Assembly (NCBI GenBank): GCA_905479545.1
Contig: CAJQNE010000204.1
Coordinates: 1 to 12,425 of the forward strand
Direction of reading: 5' to 3'
DNA from: an uncultured Gammaproteobacteria bacterium
GTDB taxonomy: Bacteria > Pseudomonadota > Gammaproteobacteria > CAJQNE01
Length of the DNA stretch: 12,425 bases
Part shown: positions 1 through 6,610 of the stretch, one piece after another
How positions within the stretch are numbered: position 1 is the first letter of the stretch
How the letters are laid out: each line of letters starts with the position of its first letter
Made by a program: the position numbers and the translations under genes
The notes under the pieces: generated by a model
The model's input: only the letters and a program-made list of their open reading frames with translations
The model's database searches: none
What the model was told of the DNA's origin: nothing

Positions 1-110
1 ACAGTAATGTTGAGAATCATGCCGCTGCGTTCAAAGGCTTGCTCAAACGTCGGCGATATGACGTTTGAGCAAGCCTTTGAACGCAGCGGCATGATTCTCA
101 ACATTACTGT
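1..110. repeat. 50-bp perfect inverted repeat at the window edge (probable fold-back artefact)
   Basis: Bases 1-50 are the exact reverse complement of bases 61-110, separated by the 10-base spacer CGGCGATATG. Only the right arm makes sense as patatin coding sequence (TFEQAFERSGMILNIT). A long, mismatch-free palindrome that starts exactly at the sequence end and lies inside a conserved coding region is typical of a fold-back chimera in the reads or the assembly. A real cruciform is possible but much less likely. Confidence 0.9.
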
Positions 111-825
111 TTCACCGACAGGTGCTCATCAGCAATCACGGTTACTCAACTATCTCACCGCACCAAACGTCTATATTCGTCGCGCCTCGCTTGCCTCCTG
201 CGCCGTACCGGGGCTATTCCCGCCGGTAGAGCTGGAAGCCAAAAGTTTTGAAGGCGCGCATGAACCCTATATGCAAGGCAGCCTGTGGTGCGATGGTTCA
301 ATTAAATCCGACCTACCGACACTACGCGTCGCGCGACTGCACAACGCTAACCACTATATTGTCAGCCAAACCAACCCGCACGTTATCCCGTTCGTATCAC
401 AAAATGCGATCCGCCAAAAAGGCATATTGCCACTCTCTAAACGGTTGATGGCAACCGGCACTAAGTTCACGCTAAACCAGGTGCTGTCGCTGATGCGAAA
501 CAATATGAATTCACACGGGTTGGGGCTGTTACTGGATAAGGCGGTGTCAATTACCGGCCAGAATTACAGCGGCGACATTAATATTTTCGCCTCCCACAGC
601 CCACGCTACTGGCTTAGAATCATTTCTAACCCTTCGGCCGGGGACATCGCTGAATACATTCGCAATGGCGAGCGCGCCAGTTGGCCGACGATAGATCGTA
701 TCCGCCTGCAAACTACCATCAGTCGCACCTTTGACGAATGCCTCGACCAACTCAAGCGTGAAGCTGGCGGCGATGTTGTTGATACCGCCACGGGCAGCGA
801 TTGGCGCAAAATGTCGGCAGGCTAA
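1..825 (+). CDS. Patatin-like phospholipase (DUF3336 type), 5'-truncated
   Basis: This is the C-terminal part of a patatin-family lipid acyl hydrolase, which cleaves acyl esters of phospholipids or glycerolipids with a Ser-Asp dyad. Visible family marks are the strand ILNITVSP, the block SCAVPGLFPP, and WCDGSIKSDLP, whose DG[S] carries the catalytic Asp (about residue 96 counting from the ATG at 7). The GxSxG serine motif and the N-terminal DUF3336 region should lie upstream of the window and are not seen. The reading frame is open to base 1, but residues encoded by bases 1-50 are not trustworthy, because that stretch is the reverse complement of 61-110. Genuine coding probably begins around base 51 (GDMTFEQAFERSG fits the family). 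The gene ends with TAA at 823-825. The family is clear; substrate and cell location are unknown. Confidence 0.85.
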   Translation, partial: TVMLRIMPLRSKACSNVGDMTFEQAFERSGMILNITVSPTGAHQQSRLLNYLTAPNVYIRRASLASCAVPGLFPPVELEAKSFEGAHEPYMQGSLWCDGSIKSDLPTLRVARLHNANHYIVSQTNPHVIPFVSQNAIRQKGILPLSKRLMATGTKFTLNQVLSLMRNNMNSHGLGLLLDKAVSITGQNYSGDINIFASHSPRYWLRIISNPSAGDIAEYIRNGERASWPTIDRIRLQTTISRTFDECLDQLKREAGGDVVDTATGSDWRKMSAG

Positions 826-948
826 ACCGCCAGCAAAAATCAGACCCGAGCCCCGACGCTAGCAGGCGCAATGGCCGTGATTCAGGGCTGACTCGCTTCA
901 CAAAATTCTTGATAGCAGGGTTTCTTGCGTTGATACTAATTAGACCGC

Positions 949-986
949 TGCGGTGCGAAACGCCTACTTACTCGTTCCGCACCGCA
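949..986. terminator. Stem-loop between convergent genes, possible terminator
   Basis: TGCGGTGCGAAACG (949-962) pairs with CGTTCCGCACCGCA (973-986) over 14 positions with one mismatch, leaving a 10-base loop. It lies in the 177-bp gap between the patatin gene and the oppositely oriented glutaredoxin-MauE gene, where a shared terminator would be expected. No clean T-run follows on either strand, so intrinsic termination is only inferred. Confidence 0.5.
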
Positions 987-1002
987 ATAGCCCGCTTTAG
1001 TG

Positions 1003-1743
1003 TTATTTAACCAACATCCAGATACCCATTACTATCATCATGATGTTCTCCGTCAGTGATATGGCACCCAGCGGCACGTTCGAGTTACCGCCAACACAGG
1101 CACATTTAATATCGCGCTTTTCAATATAGACGGCCTTTATCACTGAGACGGCACCCACCGTGCCAATGAACAACGCCACCGGCGACGCCAACCAGATTAG
1201 CGAACCGGAGAGCATCAGGATGCCAGCGCCAACTTCGCCAAAGGGATAGAAATAAGCGTAGCGCACGTCTTTTCTGGCGATCAGGTCATAACTCAGAAAC
1301 TGGCTGGAGAAGCTGCTCAGATCACGCAGCTTAAGAATGGCTAACACGCACATCGAAAAGGCAATAAACCACTCAAACGAGCGGAGTGACAGCAGCGTGC
1401 CCAATGTCGACCAGCTAGCCGCCAGCGCCATCAGGAAACACGTGGCGAACACCGCGATTACCGGCTGGTAAGTCGTGCTGTCACTGTTCTGCTCTTCGGG
1501 GGTCTCTTTACCGAAAAACACTTTAAGGTCTGAATAGCCACCAATACGCTCGCCATCAATCCAGGTTTGCGGCGTGGTTTTTACCCCATGCTCTTGCTTA
1601 AAGGCTTCGGTTTGCTCTTTAGTCGTCAGGTGGTGGTCATCAATCTCATAGCCCTGCCTTTTAAGCAAGTGCATACTTTTGAGCCCGTAAGGGCAAAGGT
1701 GATCTTCCATTACCATACGATGAAGGACGGCAATTTTGCTCAT
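1003..1743 (-). CDS. Glutaredoxin-MauE/DoxX fusion, redox-associated inner-membrane protein
   Basis: This 246-residue protein joins two modules. Residues 1-80 are a glutaredoxin/thioredoxin fold with active-site CPYG (17-20), a cis-Pro segment TTPQTWIDG (56-64) and the glutathione-site-like IGGYSDL (67-73). Residues 92-246 form four or five hydrophobic helices of the MauE/DoxX type, ending with the cysteine pair CAC (214-216) before VGGNSNVPLG, as in MauE proteins. MauE relatives are thought to help disulfide formation or reduction across the membrane, so a thiol relay from the Grx cysteine to the membrane pair is plausible but inferred. The ATG at 1743 was chosen because AGAGGAG lies 7 bases upstream and the MSKIAVLH strand begins the fold; the frame stays open further upstream to 1833 without an equally good site. 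It lies 80 bp downstream of the copB remnant on the same strand, suggesting a former copper/redox operon. Confidence 0.82.
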   Translation of the reverse strand: MSKIAVLHRMVMEDHLCPYGLKSMHLLKRQGYEIDDHHLTTKEQTEAFKQEHGVKTTPQTWIDGERIGGYSDLKVFFGKETPEEQNSDSTTYQPVIAVFATCFLMALAASWSTLGTLLSLRSFEWFIAFSMCVLAILKLRDLSSFSSQFLSYDLIARKDVRYAYFYPFGEVGAGILMLSGSLIWLASPVALFIGTVGAVSVIKAVYIEKRDIKCACVGGNSNVPLGAISLTENIMMIVMGIWMLVK

Positions 1744-1750
1744 GTTTATG

Positions 1751-1757
1751 CTCCTCT
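1751..1757 (-). promoter_or_regulatory. Ribosome binding site deciding the glutaredoxin-MauE start
   Basis: On the minus strand AGAGGAG lies 7 bases before the ATG at 1743. This strong Shine-Dalgarno match fixes the start there and rejects a 30-residue N-terminal extension. Confidence 0.75.
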
Positions 1758-1823
1758 TTCTGCTGATTAATTGAAATGAATTAAATAACTGACCAGACAG
1801 CGACAACCCTAGCCGCCTTTGCT

Positions 1824-2338
1824 TTAAAGCCAAGCACGAATACCAGCCACCAACGCCGTGTTGTGAGTCGATTCGCCTTCACTTCGGTCTTGGTCCGCTG
1901 TCGCAGCGTATTTTTGCAGCCATTCAACGCCAATATAAAGCGCGAATTCGCGGGCAAATTCATACCGCAAACGAAGGCCCAGTTCAGTGGTATTTACACC
2001 ACGGCGGAGGCCTGCGCTCTGGTCTTCGGAGAACGACCCGTTTAGCTCAAACCGTGGCTGCAAAACCCAACGTCGGGTCAGCAATAGCTCGTACTCGGTT
2101 TCGACCCGCAGGGTGCTATTGCCGTCTTCGCTGACGAACAATGCGGCATCGACTTCGAACTTGTAAGGCGCCGAGCCCTGCAGCCCTATACCGCGTGAGT
2201 CGTATCAGGGTTTGGTCTGAAATCGTGCCTCAGGCCAACCTGGAAATCCCAGAACGGAGCAACAAGCCGCCCGTAGAGCAGTTGCAGCTCAGCATCACGG
2301 CTATAACCAAAAAATGTCGGGAAAGCATATTCACAAAT
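1824..2338 (-). pseudogene. copB: copB (copper resistance protein B) remnant, N-terminally truncated and frameshifted
   Basis: CopB/PcoB is an outer-membrane beta-barrel protein of copper resistance operons, normally around 300 residues or more. Here only the C-terminal half is recognisable. From 2338 one frame reads DAELQLLYGR, then APFWDFQVGLRHDF, and hits TAG at 2188-2186 just after THAV. The next frame resumes immediately with GLQGSAPYKFEVDAALF and runs through TEYELLLTRRWVLQPRFELN, LGLRLRYEFAREFALYIGVEW and a final RAWL before TAA at 1824. The join needs one extra base between THAV and GLQG, so a single-base deletion (or a sequencing error) splits the frame. Upstream of 2338 an in-frame TAG (2341-2339) closes the frame and I find no N-terminal CopB sequence, so the gene is also truncated. 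A TTG-initiated ORF from 2141 exists but would encode only a barrel fragment. Family identity is firm; loss of function is very likely. Confidence 0.82.
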
Positions 2339-2514
2339 CTATTATAAACCTTGTAGTGGTGTGCAGAGTCACGTGTTAGTCACTCTCGCAGCACGGTCAA
2401 CACAGCGACGAATTGCTACTGAAATGATGGTCCGGCCCACTCAACCGCAGTTGGTTAGTGAATTCAGGAGAAGTAAATAGAACGGACCGCGTAGCTAACA
2501 CAAGCTATACCGGT

Positions 2515-3174
2515 TTATCCCAGCTTCAACCAACCTTTGAGGCTATTACCAATATCGACAATTTCCTCCGCACATACTTCGTGTTGCATCGGGTAAGCAC
2601 GATACTCAGGCGTAAAGCCCATACCTTGCAGAATTTGCTTAGCGATATGGCCCATAGATTCCTGCACCATTGGGTCTTGCGTGCCATGGAATATATTAAT
2701 GGGTAAAGTCTTGTTCGCTGCTGATAGCTGCACTTCCTCAGCGGCAGGGAAATAAGTGGACATCGTCATTAATCCAGCCAAAGTTTTCGGGTAAGCCAGT
2801 GCGGTGTGATAAACCACTGCCCCGCCCTGGCTGAATCCTGCCAACACTATTCGGTCGCTCGGAATGCCCGCATCTAGTTCGCGTTGAATCAATTCGCATA
2901 CAGCCGCAGACGATGATTTTATTTGCTTAAGATCGATCTCGCGCTCAATCGACATCGCCAGAATGTCGTACCAGGCGGGCATAACCATGCCGCCGTTGAT
3001 GGTAACGGGTATTTCCGGCGCATGGGGGAATACAAAACGTACACCGTGGTTATCGGGCAAGCCAAGATGGGGCACTACAGGGACAAAATCATGGCCACTG
3101 GCACCTAATCCGTGCAACCAAATCACTGCTGCATCAGCGACACCTCTCGGCTCTAATATTTCACATTTGAGCAA
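2515..3174 (-). CDS. Carboxylesterase / phospholipase-carboxylesterase family alpha/beta hydrolase
   Basis: This 219-residue cytoplasmic serine hydrolase has a complete catalytic triad: Ser115 in GFSQGG, Asp167 in HGTQDPM, and His198 in YPMQHEV. The oxyanion region WLHGLGASGHDF (19-30) and FVFPHAPEIPVTINGG (47-62) are hallmarks of the family that includes bacterial esterase EstB and acyl-protein thioesterase. Members cleave short-chain carboxyl esters and sometimes acyl thioesters; the natural substrate is unknown. The length is normal. The start is TTG at 3174: GTAGGAG lies 7 bases upstream, an ATG further up is followed at once by TAG, and no other early start keeps the first strand. No signal peptide is visible. 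The gene is divergent from ttcA and has no same-strand partner nearby except the copB remnant 176 bp downstream. Confidence 0.9.
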   Translation of the reverse strand: MLKCEILEPRGVADAAVIWLHGLGASGHDFVPVVPHLGLPDNHGVRFVFPHAPEIPVTINGGMVMPAWYDILAMSIEREIDLKQIKSSSAAVCELIQRELDAGIPSDRIVLAGFSQGGAVVYHTALAYPKTLAGLMTMSTYFPAAEEVQLSAANKTLPINIFHGTQDPMVQESMGHIAKQILQGMGFTPEYRAYPMQHEVCAEEIVDIGNSLKGWLKLG

Positions 3175-3181
3175 GTTCCGG

Positions 3182-3188
3182 CTCCTAC
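3182..3188 (-). promoter_or_regulatory. Ribosome binding site supporting a TTG start for the esterase
   Basis: On the minus strand GTAGGAG lies 7 bases before TTG at 3174. The strength and spacing of this site make TTG the best start even though it is a rare initiation codon. Confidence 0.7.
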
Positions 3189-3397
3189 ATTATTTTAAGT
3201 GACAGAGAGAATATCACGGCTACCTCGCTGACCACCGCTAACCCGAGTAAACGCGATGCTACTCTGCATTTGATAGAATATTCATCGAAGCAAACGGCTG
3301 TTGTAAAGAACTCACCCCGATACCCTTCGCTTTGGTAAATTTCCCAACTCCGTAGCTCCTAAGCCACCCCGTACACTCCTGTATTGGCTGTTTCACA

Positions 3398-3416
3398 GTC
3401 AGTCACTGACCTTTTT
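3398..3416. promoter_or_regulatory. Palindrome upstream of ttcA in the divergent intergenic region
   Basis: GTCAGTCACTGAC (3398-3410) is a perfect two-fold palindrome around a central C and is followed by CTTTTT. It ends 22 bases before the ttcA ATG. It could be an operator half-site pair or a very short stem-loop; with only five pairs around a three-base loop a terminator is doubtful. The rest of the 258-bp gap (3175-3432) shows no convincing promoter pair or RNA gene. Confidence 0.25.
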
Positions 3417-3432
3417 AGAGACTAAATCAAAA

Positions 3433-4311
3433 ATGAGCAAAGCCGCTGAATCACGAAAAAAGAAACTCCGCGGCAACGTGGGTAAGGCGGTAGTCGATTA
3501 CTCGATGATTGAGGATGGCGACAAAATTATGGCCTGCGTTAGTGGCGGCAAAGACTCTTTCGTCATGCTGGACGCCCTGCTGCACCTACAACGCGTTGCC
3601 CGGATTAACTTCTCTGTTGTCGCTGTCAATCTTGACCAAAAACAACCCGGCTTCCCGGAGCAGGTACTACCCGAGTTTTTCCGTAAAAATGGCATAGAGC
3701 ATTACGTAATCGATAAAGACACCTACTCGCTGGTGATGGAGAAAACTCCCGAAGGCAAAACCACCTGCTCGCTATGCTCCAGACTCAGGCGAGGCAACCT
3801 CTATGAATTTGCTGACAAAATTGGCGCTACCAAACTTGCACTGGGCCATCATATGGACGATATTGTGGAAACCTTGTTTCTCAATATGTTTTTTCAAGCG
3901 AAGCTGAAGGGCATGCCCCCTAAGCTACTTAGCGACGATAAACGAAATATCGTTATCCGGCCGCTGGCTTATTGTCGCGAAAAAGACATCGCAAAAATTG
4001 CTGCTGATTGTGATTTCCCGATCATTCCCTGCAACCTCTGTGGCTCACAAGAAAATCTGCAAAGAAAAAAAATTAAAGCGATGATTACTGAGTGGGACAC
4101 CCTAAGCCCCGGTCGGGTGGAGAACATTTTCCACAGTTTGCAGAACGTGAGTCCTTCACAGTTGGCGGATACTGAGTTGTTCGACTTCAGCAACCTGAGC
4201 ATCGACCGACAGCAAGCTCGTCCGCAGCAAAAATTTAAAGCCGCCGAGATTTCATCCTCTAGTGTCGTAAAACTGACTCAATACCCCTCGGATTTCCTGA
4301 AGGCAGGCTGA
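3433..4311 (+). CDS. ttcA: tRNA 2-thiocytidine(32) synthetase TtcA
   Basis: TtcA is a cytoplasmic iron-sulfur enzyme that uses ATP to thiolate cytidine 32 of certain tRNAs. The 292-residue sequence has the PP-loop SGGKDS (37-42) for ATP adenylation. Two cysteine pairs follow, CSLC (112-115) and CNLC (200-203). By comparison with the family, Cys112, Cys115 and Cys200 should hold the [4Fe-4S] cluster. Further family marks are LGHHMDDIVETLFLNMF (137-153) and CNLCGSQENLQR. The length is slightly under the E. coli protein (about 310), mostly from the N-terminus, and the basic start MSKAAESRKKKL is natural. The ATG at 3433 has no strong Shine-Dalgarno (only AGAG about 14 bases upstream), and no better start is in frame. 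The gene converges on the unknown membrane-protein gene with 9 bases between the stops. Confidence 0.95.
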   Translation: MSKAAESRKKKLRGNVGKAVVDYSMIEDGDKIMACVSGGKDSFVMLDALLHLQRVARINFSVVAVNLDQKQPGFPEQVLPEFFRKNGIEHYVIDKDTYSLVMEKTPEGKTTCSLCSRLRRGNLYEFADKIGATKLALGHHMDDIVETLFLNMFFQAKLKGMPPKLLSDDKRNIVIRPLAYCREKDIAKIAADCDFPIIPCNLCGSQENLQRKKIKAMITEWDTLSPGRVENIFHSLQNVSPSQLADTELFDFSNLSIDRQQARPQQKFKAAEISSSSVVKLTQYPSDFLKAG

Positions 4312-4320
4312 GAAACACGG

Positions 4321-5814
4321 TTAGACACCGTTGGAAGCAGGCTGCGCCGGAGCAAGCTCTTCAGTGGTCGCATATTCCCCGAGCTGCCAAACAATCAAGC
4401 TATAAACATCGAATTGATGCCGCGCCAGCACGTGAATTTCACGAGCCTTACGTAGCCCCCGGTTCAGCCGCGGCACATGTTGACGCAGCTCACCCAGCCA
4501 CAATTTGCATGCTGACTCATCATTAACGTCCAGCTGTCCGGCGCCAAATAAGTTCGCGTGCAACGCCACCCACACTATCCGTCGAAATAGCCGGTCTTCC
4601 GACTTTAGCCAGCCTTGCGTCAGCCACTCAGCACAGGTATGTCGGCTGTTCTTAGCTGACGCATAACGCTTGGCGAATTCGCGCTTTTTCACCAGTCGCT
4701 TGCCGAACTCGAGCTCCAGCCCACGAAGTTCAGCTTCCACCCCACCACGCATAACAAACCAAGGATCGAATTCCAACCGCAAACGAAGTGTCGTTTTGTA
4801 GTCATGGCAGAACATCCAGAAAACCTGCAATCGCGCGGTTGCCCAGTCGTTGCCGAATACCAAGCGAAATATGCGCCGCCTTTCAGCCTGCAGGTCCGTC
4901 AGTAATTGTTCGCCAAATTGTTCGGCCAGCGCAGTATCTAGCTCCTCGCTGGGCCAGATAAAATGCTCGGCGCGAACAAACCGGCCATATTCATCAATAT
5001 TTCTCTGGTTTAAGCGTTGCAGGCAACCGCCGATTAGCAGCATAAATTTGCGGATAGTAAAGCTGTGCCAAAATGCGGGTTGTGGATCACCACGGACTAA
5101 GTTCAACAGTTCACGCTGCCACGCCGCATAGCGAAGCCACCGCAGGTCACGAAGCGTTTGATGGAACTCGACTAAATCACCGATATGGTCTTCAACGGTA
5201 AATAGTCCTCGCCGGGCCCAGCTTTCGGCAACCAGCAAAGGAAAACCAACCCGCAGCTCCTGAATGGTTTGTGGCTCGGGTTTCAGAATCGCACTATGTG
5301 CCAGCGTTACGAACTCGACTTTATTGCGAACAACCATTGCCGGGTTAACATTACGTTCGGACGAATAGACTTCCTCCCATAACTGCTCCAGGTACGGCAC
5401 GATCAGTACCGCTTTTTTCAAATCACCGGCGAGTAATAAATTGTTGATGCGTGCACGCCGCTCAAAATTTACTGCGACTGCGTTATGAATAAATATAAGC
5501 AGCAACCCCAGCGGAAATAGCAAACCGACCGTAAGTGCGATGCTGCCAATATGCGGCAGCACCATTTCCAACAGTCGCGCACCGGCGGCTGAAGCCGACA
5601 GTGCAACCAGGTTGTCGTAGGATTTATATAACACCGTCCACACGGCAACAGCCACGAGTGATAGTGTGCGAATAGCCCGCTTCTGTAAAAAACGACCGAT
5701 CAGCAGCAACATGTTTAGTGGACTATAAACCCGACGAAAACCACGGAGCCGAGCGAGCAATAACGACTGCCTTTTGGTTGCCGGCTGCTCACCCGTAAAT
5801 GCTTTATTGAACAC
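4321..5814 (-). CDS. Unknown membrane protein, translationally coupled to ygfX
   Basis: I do not recognise this 497-residue protein. The first 45 residues are basic. Two hydrophobic segments follow (about 50-66 and 88-112), and the remaining roughly 380 residues are charged, helix-rich and mostly soluble in character, with many Arg, Leu, Trp and Phe. A short inner-membrane anchor with a large cytoplasmic domain fits the positive-inside rule; this topology is inferred. No nucleotide-binding, metal or protease motif stands out. The start is GTG at 5814, overlapping the ygfX stop (5804) by 11 bases, with GAGG 5 bases before it inside ygfX; this argues for translational coupling. Genes just upstream are ygfX and sdhE, so a role connected with flavoprotein or respiratory complex assembly, or with the cell envelope, is possible but unproven. 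An alternative start at a later codon would remove part of the basic leader only. Confidence 0.72.
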   Translation of the reverse strand: MFNKAFTGEQPATKRQSLLLARLRGFRRVYSPLNMLLLIGRFLQKRAIRTLSLVAVAVWTVLYKSYDNLVALSASAAGARLLEMVLPHIGSIALTVGLLFPLGLLLIFIHNAVAVNFERRARINNLLLAGDLKKAVLIVPYLEQLWEEVYSSERNVNPAMVVRNKVEFVTLAHSAILKPEPQTIQELRVGFPLLVAESWARRGLFTVEDHIGDLVEFHQTLRDLRWLRYAAWQRELLNLVRGDPQPAFWHSFTIRKFMLLIGGCLQRLNQRNIDEYGRFVRAEHFIWPSEELDTALAEQFGEQLLTDLQAERRRIFRLVFGNDWATARLQVFWMFCHDYKTTLRLRLEFDPWFVMRGGVEAELRGLELEFGKRLVKKREFAKRYASAKNSRHTCAEWLTQGWLKSEDRLFRRIVWVALHANLFGAGQLDVNDESACKLWLGELRQHVPRLNRGLRKAREIHVLARHQFDVYSLIVWQLGEYATTEELAPAQPASNGV

Positions 5815-6268
5815 CTGAGCCTCTATTCCTATTCAACCGGTACTGCTCGGTGTTCAACACCACTCTTAACTTACGATGCAGTTCTGCGGGTACAGAATCC
5901 ACACAGAGGCAAACGTTAACCCGCTCTCTAACCGCCGATTTCTCTGATTTTGCCGCGAACCTGAGCGCGGTAAGCTTAGGAGTCACTAACATTGGCGGCA
6001 GCAGTTCTACTGTCTCAGCTTTTGCACCGCCCCGGGATAATTGCCAGCCATTGGCACTATGAAAGGTCAGCACCATCAACGGTTGGGAGCGGATTTGTCG
6101 ATTAACAGCTATTGCGACGATAATAACCGTGCCGAGCAGACTCACGCTCCAGCTAACATTTACCAGCTGCCAACATAACAACGCGAACAAACCTGCCAGC
6201 AACGAAAACCGCTGCATCCAACGAGAATGCCCAACCGGTATTCGCAGTGTTTGTAATTTGGAATGCAC
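5804..6268 (-). CDS. ygfX: YgfX/CptA-like small inner-membrane protein
   Basis: This 154-residue protein has the YgfX layout. Two hydrophobic segments sit close together near the N-terminus (about 21-38 and 40-56), followed by a small cytoplasmic beta-rich domain with NGWQLSRGG, VTPKLTALRF (95-104) and a closing DSVPAELHRKLRVVL (124-138). YgfX is encoded with SdhE in many gammaproteobacteria and has been described as its membrane partner, and also as a toxin (CptA) acting on cytoskeletal proteins; which role holds here cannot be told. It begins 12 bases after the sdhE stop, with GTG at 6268 and only a weak ribosome binding site, consistent with reinitiation from sdhE. Its 3' end overlaps the unknown membrane-protein gene. 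Sequence conservation in this family is low, so the call rests on layout and context together. Confidence 0.75.
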   Translation of the reverse strand: MHSKLQTLRIPVGHSRWMQRFSLLAGLFALLCWQLVNVSWSVSLLGTVIIVAIAVNRQIRSQPLMVLTFHSANGWQLSRGGAKAETVELLPPMLVTPKLTALRFAAKSEKSAVRERVNVCLCVDSVPAELHRKLRVVLNTEQYRLNRNRGSGVQ

Positions 6269-6280
6269 TGCCGGAACCGG

Positions 6281-6565
6281 TTAGTTCGAACCGGTAAAAA
6301 ACTGCACAATAGACTTTAACTCCGGATCGTCCGGTGTCCCCCGCCCCGTAAGCCAGCCGTATATCAGCGGGTCTTCAATGCCGAGTAGTTTTACAAAAGC
6401 CTGCTGCTCAGCGAGCGGAGCTTGAGGGTAGCGCTGATCTAAATAGCGCTCAAAAACCACGTCGAGCTCGCGCATTCCACGCCGACAACGCCACCGTAAG
6501 GATTTCAGATCCATGGTTTGGGTATCTGCATTTGCAGCACTATCGGTTGTCGCGTCTGGCACCAT
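6281..6565 (-). CDS. sdhE: Succinate dehydrogenase flavinylation factor SdhE
   Basis: SdhE (formerly YgfY/CptB) helps attach FAD covalently to the flavoprotein subunit of succinate dehydrogenase and related fumarate reductase. The 94-residue sequence contains the defining RGMRE motif (residues 29-33 within LRWRCRRGMRELD) and the downstream helix pattern LLGIEDPLIYGWLTGRG. It is a small five-helix cytoplasmic protein. The start at 6565 (ATG) gives a 16-residue polar leader compared with the E. coli protein; the next ATG (residue 18) would be closer to the usual length but has no Shine-Dalgarno, while the first has only a weak GAGA-like one, so the exact start is uncertain. It lies 45 bp after tilS on the same strand and 12 bp before ygfX. 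Confidence 0.92.
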   Translation of the reverse strand: MVPDATTDSAANADTQTMDLKSLRWRCRRGMRELDVVFERYLDQRYPQAPLAEQQAFVKLLGIEDPLIYGWLTGRGTPDDPELKSIVQFFTGSN

Positions 6566-6610
6566 TGGAGTCTCAATTCAATTTACAGATTGCCCTGAAG
6601 TAGCGGGCTG

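Noticed and set aside
801..1010. Small plus-strand frame with a hydrophobic stretch after the patatin gene
   Set aside because: It starts at TTG inside the patatin gene without a ribosome binding site, spans the stem-loop at 949-986 and runs over the end of the opposite gene; chance is the best explanation.
2246..2326. Signal-peptide-like minus-strand peptide MLSRHFLVIAVMLSC
   Set aside because: It is an out-of-frame reading of the copB remnant; the overlapping frame gives clear CopB sequence and this one stops after about 30 codons.
4317..4331. Five-pair hairpin between the convergent ttcA and membrane-protein genes
   Set aside because: The stem is short, overlaps the stop codon and lacks a T-run, so I do not call a terminator.
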